DNA of 38,871 bases from Betaproteobacteria bacterium (GTDB taxonomy: Bacteria; Pseudomonadota; Gammaproteobacteria; Burkholderiales; SG8-41), in contig JAQGNH010000357.1 in NCBI GenBank assembly GCA_028291945.1, positions 1 through 38,871 on the forward strand, in the 5' to 3' direction. Of the stretch, positions 24,379 to 33,259 are shown piece after piece (position 1 is the stretch's first letter; the number at the start of each line of letters is the position of its first letter). The position numbers and the translations under genes are program-made. The notes below the pieces were generated by a model, which worked only from the letters and a program-made list of their open reading frames with translations, was not told the origin of the DNA and searched no databases.

Positions 24379-25839
24379 CTAAAGCCCCACGGACCAGAGC
24401 GTCATGCGCACCCAATCCACGAGCCGGTGCGTCCAGATCCACGCAAGTGGGCGATAGCCCGCGTCTATTTTTGCAACCCCCTGCAGTCCGGGCCGTAGCA
24501 TTGACGCAGTCTCATTAAACTTGCCTTCGACCTCGAAAACATTGCGGTCTTCGCGCGTGCTCGCTACCGGCGTGACTCTTACGACCTCAAACTTGAGCGC
24601 CCGGTCCGTCAAAGCGCCGAGGGCAACACTGCCGTTCTGGCCTGGCCGCACGCCGCTAATGTCTCGCTCGTCCACGTCGATGAGCAAACGGAACTGATGC
24701 GCCGGAGCAACAGTGAGTAGGACGTCACCGCGACGAAGCGGCGCGCCGAGCGATTGGCTCAGGTCACCCTTGATGACGATACCGTCGAACGGTGCCACGA
24801 TGCGTGTGCGGGACAGTTGCGCATCCACAAGACTGAGTTGCGCACGCACTTCGTCAGCCTTCGCCTGATTGATGACGAACTGCGTGCGATCGGAACGCGC
24901 GAGCGCGGCCGACGCTGCATTCTCGTGTTGTGTGAGCTCGCTCTCCAATTTGCGCCTCTCGAGGCGCAGGTCTTCTTCGCCGAGTTCTGCAATAACCTGA
25001 TTTTCCTTCACTGCGTCGCCGGGTCGTGCGTACACCTGACGCAAGAATCCATCGGAAGGCGCAACCAGCGCACGCTGGATTGAACCTTCGATCCGCGCCT
25101 GCGCGCCGATTCGGTACTGCACCGGCACGAACAGCAACGCGAGGACAATCGCCGCCGCGAGAGCGATACCCGTCTTAGCCGCGGCATTTCCGGGTTCGAT
25201 CAAGCGTCGCGTGTTTACGCGCAGGCTGCGCAGAAGCCGTTCCCGCCAGGAGCGCTCGCTTTCCCACTTGAGCTCGAGGATTGGGCCGGTGATGCAGGCG
25301 AGATGCTCGCAAAGTGCGATCTCCTCTTTGCCCGATACGGTGCCACTCGCTCTAACCAAGGTGAGAGCACCAAAAGCATGGCCGCGACTTACGAGCGGCA
25401 CCGTGCAAACGCTGCCGTGATAGCTTTTGCTCAGTTCCGCATGCGCCAAGGTAATCAAAGGGCGCGTGCCGGCAATCGCCGGAAACGCGATCGTGCTGGC
25501 CTGGTCCAGCGCCTCCTCCATTGCCGCGCTGAACCGGTTGAACAATTCTGAATTCGCCTGAAAATCGCCCGTATGGGAAGTAGCAACGATCCGGGCATGG
25601 CCGTCTCGGTAGAAGCCGATCGCTGCACGCTCAAAATGCAGCAGGGACGCGATTTCAGTGGCAAACGCAGTTGCAGCTTCCGCAAACTTCTCGTGGGATA
25701 GGATCGTCGCCTGAAACTGGAGAATACGTGCTGCAAGAACAGGCGCCGGCGACTTGACGTCGGTAACTGCAGACAGTACGCCGAGGCGTTGCGGTTGTCG
25801 CGGTTCCTGCTCGCTCAGCGCCGAATTGAGCGGCCTCAC
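24379..25839 (-). CDS. GAF domain-HlyD membrane fusion protein
   Basis: This 486-residue protein is the first gene of the seven-gene cluster. A cytoplasmic GAF domain (about 45-190) precedes one transmembrane helix (about 221-240, KTGIALAAAIVLALLFVPV). The periplasmic HlyD part has a lipoyl half (ALVAPSDGFLRQVYARPGDAV), a coiled-coil hairpin (about 285-335), the second half (TRIVAPFDGIVIKGDLSQSLG) and a beta-barrel. The layout suggests that a cytosolic small-molecule signal is passed to an export adaptor. The GTG at 25839 has AAGG about 8 bases upstream. Its stop is 2 bases before the next start. No ABC or MFS partner is encoded nearby, unlike normal HlyD genes. Confidence 0.88.
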   Translation of the reverse strand: MRPLNSALSEQEPRQPQRLGVLSAVTDVKSPAPVLAARILQFQATILSHEKFAEAATAFATEIASLLHFERAAIGFYRDGHARIVATSHTGDFQANSELFNRFSAAMEEALDQASTIAFPAIAGTRPLITLAHAELSKSYHGSVCTVPLVSRGHAFGALTLVRASGTVSGKEEIALCEHLACITGPILELKWESERSWRERLLRSLRVNTRRLIEPGNAAAKTGIALAAAIVLALLFVPVQYRIGAQARIEGSIQRALVAPSDGFLRQVYARPGDAVKENQVIAELGEEDLRLERRKLESELTQHENAASAALARSDRTQFVINQAKADEVRAQLSLVDAQLSRTRIVAPFDGIVIKGDLSQSLGAPLRRGDVLLTVAPAHQFRLLIDVDERDISGVRPGQNGSVALGALTDRALKFEVVRVTPVASTREDRNVFEVEGKFNETASMLRPGLQGVAKIDAGYRPLAWIWTHRLVDWVRMTLWSVGL

Positions 25840-26035
25840 GAGCGCACCTTGTTCGGTAGAGCTCGCGAAGCTGCCGTGCAGCCGCTCTCGTCGTTAAGCC
25901 TTGCCGAACTCACGTTATTCCCCTGTGTGGTCGCGCGCGACATTAGCGTTCGCCTGGCGTCCCTGTCGAGGACGTGGCGCACAGATTTGTCACGGAAACA
26001 ACGCGTTGCGACGGCGTCCGGATAGCGATGAAATA

Positions 26036-26236
26036 CTAAGTGCTTTTTCGCCGTTCTATTTTTGGTTTATTCGCGATATAGCCGTGCCGACTTGCATCCG
26101 CTATACAGTCCTTAAGCACAGTAAAGAGGCGTATGGAGCGCACTTCCGTTCCGTCGGGATGTACGACGCGCCATCTCCACTCCCCTTTCTTTGTCGCAGC
26201 GAAATTCCATTCGCTGCGTTTTTCCTGTTTAGCCAT
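26036..26236 (-). CDS. Small tryptophan-rich domain protein
   Basis: A 66-residue basic protein, essentially one domain: EWNFAATKKGEWRWRVVHPDG, then a Phe-x5-DCIADASRHGY stretch. The pattern W-x-W-x-x-V-x-x-DG, then DC-x-x-DA-x-x-HG(Y/F), also occurs in the C-terminal part of the protein at 8118-8621, so the two are paralogous domains. The start MAKQEKRSEWNF (26236) fits the domain; an in-frame ATG at 26299 has a slightly better upstream AGG and would add 21 residues. The gene lies 196 bases upstream of the export cluster, same strand. Function unknown. Confidence 0.62.
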   Translation of the reverse strand: MAKQEKRSEWNFAATKKGEWRWRVVHPDGTEVRSIRLFTVLKDCIADASRHGYIANKPKIERRKST

Positions 26237-26470
26237 GGTTCTGTTCAGAGGAATCTGAGCCTGACAGATGCCAATTGCTGAATGCCAGAAAACCCCCATA
26301 TAGCAAGCCTGTTCCTAAGAGCGCTTGAAGTGCGATTTGGATCTGATCGAGCACGACGTCACCTTTCACTTATCCTCCTGGGGCTGCTACCTTAATGTCG
26401 ACTTGCGCGTCCTCCAGTGACATAAGTCGCAGCTGACCCCGGTCAAAGTGCGGCAATTGCGGCGTCAAAG

Positions 26471-26498
26471 AAAACGGCGCCCCTTGAGGCGCCGTTTT
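26471..26498. terminator. Bidirectional rho-independent terminator
   Basis: A perfect 10-bp stem (AAACGGCGCC at 26471-26480 with GGCGCCGTTT at 26487-26496, loop CCTTGA) is followed by T-runs on both strands. It lies 60 bases past the stop of the minus-strand CocE hydrolase, which it most likely terminates, and insulates the export cluster from the catabolic region. Confidence 0.88.
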
Positions 26499-26557
26499 TG
26501 TGACGAATGTGGCAGCGAGTAGTTAACTGCCGCAGTCGATTTGCGCGATGCGCTGAC

Positions 26558-28267
26558 TCATTTTGGCGGGACGATCGGCAACAACAAATACGAAATTTTA
26601 TCCGCGCCCGAGTAGATCGTGTTCTCAGCGCCTGCATTGTAGTCGCCGTGATAGTGCGTATACGGCGCGCTGCCGACCCCATCCCGCGGTTGAATGTCGA
26701 GCCTGAGCTTGTGACCTTTTCTGAATACCATCGACGTCGGCCACACTTCGACCTGACATTCCACCGCTTCATTCGGCTTTAACCACCAGCGCTCGTCGTG
26801 CGCGTGATAAGGACGATAGGGAAGCGATTTTTCCTTATCGAGTTTGCGGTGCGAAGCACGCAGCCAGCCCTTAGTGACACATGGCACTGGCTGGCCATGC
26901 TGTCCTACCTCGGACACGTCTTTGCCATCCGGTCCGATGTTTCGGATGCTGACGAAGATATCCATATCCTCCGACGTGCTTGATACCCACAAATTCAGCA
27001 TCAACGGGCCAGTGATTTCGGTATCTTCCGGCATCGGAGCGGATTCAAACGAAACGCCGGTGCGTCCCGTGTTACCGTGCGTAGTGGCAAGGGATGACCC
27101 CGATGCGATACCGGCCTTGGTCGAACCCGACGCGGGATACGTAAGCTTTACTTCCTGTGCCGGCCGCTCCGACGTCAACTCGCCTTCCGCCACGTCCGTC
27201 TCACTCGAAGGCTCCCGTTCGATCTTCAGATAGACCGTGGTCCACTGCGTCCGCGCGATTGGCCATTCATTCTCATAACGGAACTCGTAGCGCTTCGGGC
27301 TGCCGCCCGTGCGTATCTCGAGCTTCACGGGTGGATCGTTCAGTATCCCTGTGTCGATACCCTTGAGCCAGTAATCGAACCAGCGCAGCTGATCGGTGCG
27401 CCCTTCTTCAGAGTGGAACGGGTGGAAGTGCGTACCGGTGTGGATGCGTAGCTTCTTGTGATTCGACGCAGCGCACGTGTAGCCTTCAGTGTTCCCGCGC
27501 AGATGCATCGAAAAACCGCCCCAGTTGCCCACGCTGTACATAGGCACGTTGATGCGGTCCCATCTGGCGCTATTCATGCGCCAGAACTCGGAATCCAGGT
27601 CGTTGCGCATCATGTTCCACATCATGTCATTGTGGAACGCGTCAGGGTTGTAACTGCGTGGCCGACCGAGCAGATGATGGGCCGTGTGCGTGAGCCACCA
27701 GTTGCCGATGAAGCCGAGCGCAAATATACCGCCGTGGTATGCCTGGTCTCGATACTGGTCTGCGCGTCCCTCCCACGGCATGATCGCCTTGAGTGAAGGC
27801 GGTTGCATGTTGGCTGCGCGCCACTGCGAAGACGCGTGATAGGAGATGCCCAGCATTCCAATGCTTCCCGAGCACCACTCGCGCCTTGCAATCCATTCGA
27901 TTGCATCGTACGAGTCCACCGCCTCCTGATAGGAGCTGGGCTCCGATTGGCCTGGCGAGCGTCCCGACCCTCGCGAATCGACACGCACGCACGCATAACT
28001 GCGCGGACACCACCACAAGGGATTCACCGTCTCCCAGTTCATGTGCGGGTTCGCCTCCTCCTCGAGATCAGCCGGAGGCACCCACAGCTTGTCTTTCTGA
28101 TATACGCTCGTGTTGAAGATCACCGGCACCTTGTCTGTTGTGTCCGGGCGAAACACGTCGGCGTACAGCACCGTGCCGTCGCGCATCGGGATCTGCACGT
28201 CCTTCTCGACGATGAGCTTGAGATCGCGCGGCTGCGAAACGCGTGTGGCTTTTTCGGGCATGTCCAT
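26558..28267 (-). CDS. CocE/NonD family hydrolase (S15 peptidase-like)
   Basis: The 569-residue protein has an alpha/beta-hydrolase core with VDSRGSGRS (96-104) and the nucleophile elbow GISYHA (Ser142). The elbow differs slightly from the usual G-x-S-Y-G-G. The C-terminal X-Pro dipeptidyl-peptidase-type jelly-roll is seen in ITGPLMLNLWVSSTSEDMDIFV. Known members hydrolyse esters such as cocaine or acyl-peptide bonds, but the family is broad. AAAGGA lies 5 bases before the ATG. No signal peptide is seen, so it is cytoplasmic. It is transcribed divergently from the dehydrogenase-led operon and may act on the same substrate. Confidence 0.9.
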   Translation of the reverse strand: MDMPEKATRVSQPRDLKLIVEKDVQIPMRDGTVLYADVFRPDTTDKVPVIFNTSVYQKDKLWVPPADLEEEANPHMNWETVNPLWWCPRSYACVRVDSRGSGRSPGQSEPSSYQEAVDSYDAIEWIARREWCSGSIGMLGISYHASSQWRAANMQPPSLKAIMPWEGRADQYRDQAYHGGIFALGFIGNWWLTHTAHHLLGRPRSYNPDAFHNDMMWNMMRNDLDSEFWRMNSARWDRINVPMYSVGNWGGFSMHLRGNTEGYTCAASNHKKLRIHTGTHFHPFHSEEGRTDQLRWFDYWLKGIDTGILNDPPVKLEIRTGGSPKRYEFRYENEWPIARTQWTTVYLKIEREPSSETDVAEGELTSERPAQEVKLTYPASGSTKAGIASGSSLATTHGNTGRTGVSFESAPMPEDTEITGPLMLNLWVSSTSEDMDIFVSIRNIGPDGKDVSEVGQHGQPVPCVTKGWLRASHRKLDKEKSLPYRPYHAHDERWWLKPNEAVECQVEVWPTSMVFRKGHKLRLDIQPRDGVGSAPYTHYHGDYNAGAENTIYSGADKISYLLLPIVPPK

Positions 28268-28386
28268 GGGGGTCCTTTGGTAGACGCTTACTACGAATCG
28301 ACCATTCGTGACTTTGCAATAGCGCTTGCGTTTTTCGAGCTAATTTAACACGATTGGGCGCTTGAGCTTTTACGGGAGGAGCGACG
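28268..28386. promoter_or_regulatory. Divergent intergenic region between hydrolase and dehydrogenase operons
   Basis: This 119-base gap must hold promoters for both the minus-strand hydrolase and the plus-strand five-gene run. It ends in a strong GGGAGGAG ribosome-binding site for the dehydrogenase. I cannot pick clear -35/-10 boxes, and no regulator gene lies nearby. Confidence 0.5.
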
Positions 28387-29307
28387 ATGAAAGTCGGATT
28401 CATAGGGTTGGGGACGATGGGCGGTTCGATGGCGCTCAACGTAAGAAAGGCGGGCTACGAGCTCAGTGTGAACGACTTGAGGCGTGACACGGCCAGGCCT
28501 CATCTAGAGGCAGGTGCGAAGTGGGCGGACAGTCCGCGTGCAATCGCCGCAGCAGCGGATGTCATATTCACCTCGCTTCCCGGTCCGCGCGAAGCCGAAG
28601 CTGTCGGCGAAGAACTGCTGAACGCGATGCTACCGGGCTCTGCGTGGTTCGACTTATCGACGAACTCGCCAACCGTGGTTCGCAGAATCCATGCGCGCTT
28701 TGCCGCTAAAGGCTTGCCGATGCTCGATGCGCCGGTGAGCGGCGGGCCGCACGGTGCAAAGGCACGCAAACTCGCCCTGCTCGTGGGCGGGGATAAAGCC
28801 GTGTTCGACCGGTTCCGGCCCGTGCTCGACGCGATCGGCGATCAGATCCTGTACATCGGTGCGATTGGCGCCGGCTCAGTTGCGAAGCTCGTACACAATT
28901 GCGCTGGCTACATGATCCAGACGGCGCTCGCAGAAGTATTCACGCTGGGAGTGAAAGCGGGCGTCGATCCTCTGGACCTGTGGGCGGCTGTGCGCCAATG
29001 TTCGCTCGGCCGCATGCGAACCTTCGATCGCCTTGGCAAGCAGTTTCTGCAAGGCTCGTTCGAGCCTGCGGACTTTGCCCTGCAACTGGCTCACAAGGAT
29101 GTAACGCTTGCAACCGAACTCGGTCGCGAGCTCGGCGTGCCCATGCGGATTGCGAACATGACGTACGCCGAAATGAGCGAAGCACTCAACCGCGGGTGGG
29201 GCCATCGCGATTCACGCGCGGCCATGCTGCTGCAGGAAGAGCGCGCGGGCGTCGAGATCAAGGTTCCAGCAGAAGCGATACAGGAAGTACTGAAACGGGA
29301 TGCTTGA
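28387..29307 (+). CDS. NAD(P)-dependent beta-hydroxyacid dehydrogenase (3-hydroxyisobutyrate dehydrogenase family)
   Basis: The 306-residue protein has the Rossmann motif GLGTMG (7-12), the substrate-binding DAPVSGG (114-120), and the catalytic Lys167 in GSVAKLVHN with Asn171. These define the 6PGDH-like/HIBADH family, which oxidises 3-hydroxy acids or reduces semialdehydes such as tartronate semialdehyde. A helical C-terminal domain completes it. It is the first gene of a plus-strand run (dehydrogenase, Bug, ThDP enzyme, Bug, unknown), so a role in catabolism of an imported carboxylate is likely. The exact substrate is unknown. Confidence 0.92.
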   Translation: MKVGFIGLGTMGGSMALNVRKAGYELSVNDLRRDTARPHLEAGAKWADSPRAIAAAADVIFTSLPGPREAEAVGEELLNAMLPGSAWFDLSTNSPTVVRRIHARFAAKGLPMLDAPVSGGPHGAKARKLALLVGGDKAVFDRFRPVLDAIGDQILYIGAIGAGSVAKLVHNCAGYMIQTALAEVFTLGVKAGVDPLDLWAAVRQCSLGRMRTFDRLGKQFLQGSFEPADFALQLAHKDVTLATELGRELGVPMRIANMTYAEMSEALNRGWGHRDSRAAMLLQEERAGVEIKVPAEAIQEVLKRDA

Positions 29308-29355
29308 TCACGGCGGGAAGCGGGCAGCGGATAAAACGAGGAGGAACATAGAAAC

Positions 29356-30327
29356 ATGCAGATGGGCTATCAAGTGTCTGCACTTGCAAGCGTCGCGTTC
29401 ATTGCCATGATCAGCCATGCTTCCGCGCAAACCTATCCGACCGGTCCGGTGCGCGTCATCGTCCCCTTCCCACCGGGGGGCGGCAACGACAGCATGGGCC
29501 GTATCCTCGCACAGAACCTCAGCGAGTCTCTCGGCAAACAGTTCATTATCGAAAACCGCGCGGGTGCAAACGGAATGATAGGGTCAGAGCTTGTGGCAAA
29601 GGCGCCCAAGGACGGCTATACGCTCCTCGTGAACGGCGCGAATTTCGTGACAACGCCCAGTCTCTACAGCAAAGTCACTTACGATCCGATCAAACAGTTC
29701 GAGCCTATCAGCCTCATCGCGATTGCTCCGAATGTGTTGGTCGTGCACCCTTCTGTCCCGGCGCGTAACGTAAAGGACCTGATCGCGCTTGCAAAGGCCC
29801 ATCCCAGGCAGGTGAACTTCGCAGGATCCGGCAGCGGCAGCACGCCACACCTGGCGGGTGAGCTCTTCAGGACCATGACACACACCGAAATGATGCACAT
29901 ACCCTATCGGGGCACAGGCCCTGCCATCACCGGATTACTGAGCGGCGAGGTCAGCACGATGTTCATGCCCGCGCTCACCGCAGTCCCACTCATTACCAGC
30001 GCACGCGTGCGTGGTCTCGCCGTGACCAGCAAAGAACGATTGCCGGCGCTGCACGACCTCCCCACGGTGGCAGAGTCGGGGCTGAAAGGTTACGAGTCGA
30101 GCCAGTGGTACGGTGTGCTCGGGCCGGCCGGCACGCCGGTTGACATCGTGAACCTGCTCAATGCGCAAGTCACGAAGATCATGCACACCGCTGATATGAA
30201 GCAGCGCATGGCCGAAAGCGGGAGTGTCGCCGTCGGCAGCACGCGTGAAGCGTTTGCCAGATACCTGGCCGACGAATTCACCAAGTGGGCACGTGTGATC
30301 AAAGCGTCGGGAGCAACGGCGGATTGA
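29356..30327 (+). CDS. Bug/TctC-family periplasmic solute-binding protein
   Basis: This 323-residue protein has a signal peptide of 24 residues (cleavage after SHASA). The mature start is TYPTGPVRVIVPFPPGGGNDSMGR, the usual Bug signature for carboxylate binding between two lobes. It should capture a carboxylate in the periplasm for a tripartite tricarboxylate transporter. No TctA or TctB membrane subunits are encoded nearby, so it must borrow one from elsewhere or act as a sensor, as known for some Bordetella Bug proteins. It sits 48 bases after the dehydrogenase. Confidence 0.93.
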   Translation: MQMGYQVSALASVAFIAMISHASAQTYPTGPVRVIVPFPPGGGNDSMGRILAQNLSESLGKQFIIENRAGANGMIGSELVAKAPKDGYTLLVNGANFVTTPSLYSKVTYDPIKQFEPISLIAIAPNVLVVHPSVPARNVKDLIALAKAHPRQVNFAGSGSGSTPHLAGELFRTMTHTEMMHIPYRGTGPAITGLLSGEVSTMFMPALTAVPLITSARVRGLAVTSKERLPALHDLPTVAESGLKGYESSQWYGVLGPAGTPVDIVNLLNAQVTKIMHTADMKQRMAESGSVAVGSTREAFARYLADEFTKWARVIKASGATAD

Positions 30328-30361
30328 TTGCCCGCGGCGAACTGTAAAGGCGAGGATCAAC

Positions 30362-32107
30362 ATGCAAGACACTACGGCTATCGTCCACGATGCGCCCGTC
30401 CGAGCAGAGCACGGCGACCTCGTCTGGGGCAGTGATGCAATCGCGGCGGTTCTGCGCAGCCTCGATATCCCGTACATCGCTCTCAACCCCGGCGCAAGTT
30501 ACCGCGGGCTGCACGACAGCATCGTCAACTATCTGGGCAATCGTACACCGCAGATGATCCTGTGCCTGCACGACGAGCATGCCGTCTCGATCGCACAAGG
30601 CTACTTTAAAGCGTCGGACAGGATGATGGCTGCGGCGCTTCACTCGAACGTCGGCCTCATGCATGCCACCATGCCGATCTTCAACTCGTGGTGCGACCGT
30701 AGTCCGGTGCTGATCATCGGCGCCACCGGCGCATGGGACGCCGCCAGGCGCAGGCCGTGGATCGAATGGATACACACCTGCTCTGATCAGGCTCAGCTCA
30801 TACGCAACTATACAAAGTGGGACAACCAGCCGGGCTCTGTCGCAGCGACGACTGAAGCGCTGCTGAGAGCTGCGCAGATTGCGCAAACGGCGCCACGCGG
30901 CCCCGTATACGTCAACCTGGATGTCTCGATACAGGAGGAAAAACTGGAATCACTTCCTCCGATGCCGGCCGTAGAACGCTTTGCAGCGCCGCAGCCGGCG
31001 CAGCCCTCGGCGGACCTGGTCGCACAAGCGGCACGCCTGCTGTCGAACGCCAAGAGTCCCGTAATGTTGGCTGGACGCTGCTCGCGCAGCGTCGAGGCAT
31101 GGAATGTGCGCGTCGCGCTTGCGGAAAAGCTCAACATGCCCGTTCTGACTCATATCAAGCTGGCAGCGGCATTCCCGACTGATCACCGACTTCATGCGGC
31201 GCCGCCGGGGAACAGACTCACAGGGGACGCAAAAAAGCTTATCGCACAAGCCGACGTCATCCTGTCGCTCGACTGGCTCGATCTCGGCGGTGCGCTCAAG
31301 CAAGCGTTCGGGGCGGACACGATCAAGCCAAAAATAATCCAGGTGTCGTGCGATGCGCATTCGCACCGCGGCTGGGCGATGGATTATCACATTCTCCCCC
31401 CGACCGATGTCTACCTGATGTGTGATCCAGATGCCGCGCTGCCAATGCTGCTGGACACGGTGCAAGCGCGGTCGAGCACCCAGACCACGGATTCTCCGCA
31501 GCGAAAAGTACCGGAGCCTGAAAAAACGCTGACGCTCGCAGGCGTCGCCGACGCACTCGAGGCCGCCACGCGCGGAATCGATCGTTGCATCACGCGCCTT
31601 CCACTCGGCTGGCATGGCGGCTATGCCCACTTCCGGCACCCGCTCGACTATATCGGCTTCGACGGCGGCGGCGGCGTCGGTGCGGGACCAGGCATTACCG
31701 TGGGTGCGGCTCTGGCATTGAAAGGCAGCGGGCGCATCGCTATCGGCTTATGCGGTGATGGCGACTTTCTCATGGGCAACACCGCCGTATGGACCGCGGC
31801 TCATTACGGCATTCCGTGCCTCATGATCGTGTGCAACAACCGCTCGTACTATAACGACGAGCTGCACCAGGAACGTGTCGCAGTCGCGCGGGCCCGACCG
31901 GCCCAGAATCGATGGATTGGTCAGCGCATCTCCGAACCTGACATCGATATTGCTGCGATGGCGGGCGCACAAGGTGCGGTCGCCGTCGGACCCGTTACGA
32001 CCCTCGCAGACATGCACAGAGCGATGCAGACCGCTATGCAAGCCGTGCGCGAAGGCAAAGTCTGTGTGATCGATGCTAGGGTGTTACCGGGATATGACGC
32101 GGATTAA
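30362..32107 (+). CDS. Thiamine diphosphate-dependent enzyme (acetolactate synthase-like)
   Basis: The 581-residue protein has the three-domain ThDP fold. The N-terminal PYR domain has catalytic Glu72 in LHDEHAVSIAQGY, the central domain is about 215-365, and the C-terminal PP domain has the ThDP/metal motif GDGDFLM starting at 465 and ending with NN at 492-493. Relatives include acetolactate synthase, benzoylformate decarboxylase and oxalyl-CoA or sulfopyruvate decarboxylases. Residues do not allow a choice, but a 2-oxoacid decarboxylase or ligase is likely. It lies between two Bug genes, 34 bases after the first, in a catabolic operon. GAGGA lies 6 bases before the ATG. Confidence 0.88.
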   Translation: MQDTTAIVHDAPVRAEHGDLVWGSDAIAAVLRSLDIPYIALNPGASYRGLHDSIVNYLGNRTPQMILCLHDEHAVSIAQGYFKASDRMMAAALHSNVGLMHATMPIFNSWCDRSPVLIIGATGAWDAARRRPWIEWIHTCSDQAQLIRNYTKWDNQPGSVAATTEALLRAAQIAQTAPRGPVYVNLDVSIQEEKLESLPPMPAVERFAAPQPAQPSADLVAQAARLLSNAKSPVMLAGRCSRSVEAWNVRVALAEKLNMPVLTHIKLAAAFPTDHRLHAAPPGNRLTGDAKKLIAQADVILSLDWLDLGGALKQAFGADTIKPKIIQVSCDAHSHRGWAMDYHILPPTDVYLMCDPDAALPMLLDTVQARSSTQTTDSPQRKVPEPEKTLTLAGVADALEAATRGIDRCITRLPLGWHGGYAHFRHPLDYIGFDGGGGVGAGPGITVGAALALKGSGRIAIGLCGDGDFLMGNTAVWTAAHYGIPCLMIVCNNRSYYNDELHQERVAVARARPAQNRWIGQRISEPDIDIAAMAGAQGAVAVGPVTTLADMHRAMQTAMQAVREGKVCVIDARVLPGYDAD

Positions 32108-32179
32108 AAAGCGTTGAGTCGTGCTCCGTGACGCCGTGATCTCGCAGAGAGGAGCGCCCGAGATGAGGCGGAGGATGGA

Positions 32180-33187
32180 ATGCAGGGTTCGGGCAAGCGC
32201 AGCAGCGTGATCTCCAGGCCTCGAATAATGATCGCGTTGGGGCTCGTTCATGTGGCTTCGGCAGCCGCCGCAGCGACCGCGCCCGGCACCCCGTATCCGA
32301 CCAAGCCTATTCGTATCATCGTTCCACAAAGCGCCGGCGGATCGACCGACCTCGCAGCGCGTCTCGTGACGCAGCGCTTGAGTGACGCGCTCGGCCAGCC
32401 GATCGTGGTGGATAACCGTCCGGGCGCGGGCAGCTTGAATGGCACTGAAACCGTCGCAAAAGCTGCGCCTGACGGTTACACGCTGCTCGCCGTTGCCGCA
32501 TCATTCACCATAAATCCGAGTCTCCACGATAAACTTCCATTCGATCCTGTGCGTGATTTTTCTGCGATTACGCGCCTCGCCGCGTTGCCTCACATTCTCG
32601 TGGTCCACCCATCGCTGCCAGTCAAATCGGTCAGAGAGCTGATCGCTCTAGCGAAAGCAAAGCCGGGCGAGCTCAATTACGCATCGAGCGGCATCGCAAC
32701 GAGCACGCACCTCGCCACAGAGCTTTTCAAGTACATGACGGGAACCGACATGATCCAGGTCCCGTTCAAAGGCGGCGCGCCGGGGGTCGTCGGCTTATTG
32801 AGCGGGCAAGTACAACTTTATTTCGCGACGATCTCGACTGCACTGCCTCACGTGAAGTCGAACAAAATCCGCGCACTCGCCGTCACGACCGCAAAACGCT
32901 CAATGGTGGCGCCGGAATTCCCGACAATCGCCGAAGCTGGTGTTCCGGGCTACGAGCATGCTTCGTGGATCGGACTGCTTGCGCCAACACAGACACCGGC
33001 GCCTGTCATTTCAAAGCTGCACGCTGAATCGGCCAAAGTCGTTTACATTCCCGAGGTAAAAGCATTCTTGCTGCGCGATGGTCTGGAACCTGTCGGCGAC
33101 AGCCCGCAGGAGTTTTCAGGTATCGTCAAAAGCGAAGTTTCAAAATGGATGAAAGTTGTGAAGGCAGCGGGCATCAAACCTCAGTAA
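32180..33187 (+). CDS. Bug/TctC-family periplasmic solute-binding protein (second)
   Basis: This 335-residue protein has a long N-region and a hydrophobic signal segment (about residues 17-34, ending ASAAAAATA). The Bug core starts YPTKPIRIIVPQSAGGSTD. Family motifs GAGSLNGTE and LNYASSGIATSTHLATELF are present. It is only moderately similar to the protein at 29356, so it may bind a related but different carboxylate. GGAGG lies 5 bases before the ATG. It follows the ThDP enzyme by 72 bases on the same strand. Confidence 0.92.
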   Translation: MQGSGKRSSVISRPRIMIALGLVHVASAAAAATAPGTPYPTKPIRIIVPQSAGGSTDLAARLVTQRLSDALGQPIVVDNRPGAGSLNGTETVAKAAPDGYTLLAVAASFTINPSLHDKLPFDPVRDFSAITRLAALPHILVVHPSLPVKSVRELIALAKAKPGELNYASSGIATSTHLATELFKYMTGTDMIQVPFKGGAPGVVGLLSGQVQLYFATISTALPHVKSNKIRALAVTTAKRSMVAPEFPTIAEAGVPGYEHASWIGLLAPTQTPAPVISKLHAESAKVVYIPEVKAFLLRDGLEPVGDSPQEFSGIVKSEVSKWMKVVKAAGIKPQ

Positions 33188-33247
33188 AAGGCTCCGCCGC
33201 TCCTGCGCTATCCCCGTGCCCGAGCCCGTCACTCAAAACCCGCATCT

Positions 33248-33253
33248 GAGGAA
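33248..33253 (+). promoter_or_regulatory. Ribosome-binding site GAGGAA supporting a TTG start
   Basis: GAGGAA is 6 bases before the TTG at 33260. No nearby in-frame ATG or GTG exists, and the conserved-looking N-terminus (DKALWISWYDLP) begins right after this TTG. Confidence 0.6.
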
Positions 33254-33259
33254 GAGACA

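Noticed and set aside
13573-25839. Type I secretion or Lap-type adhesin system
   Set aside because: No ABC transporter ATPase/permease, no TolC-like gene, no RTX C-terminal signal and no LapD/LapG homologues in the cluster.
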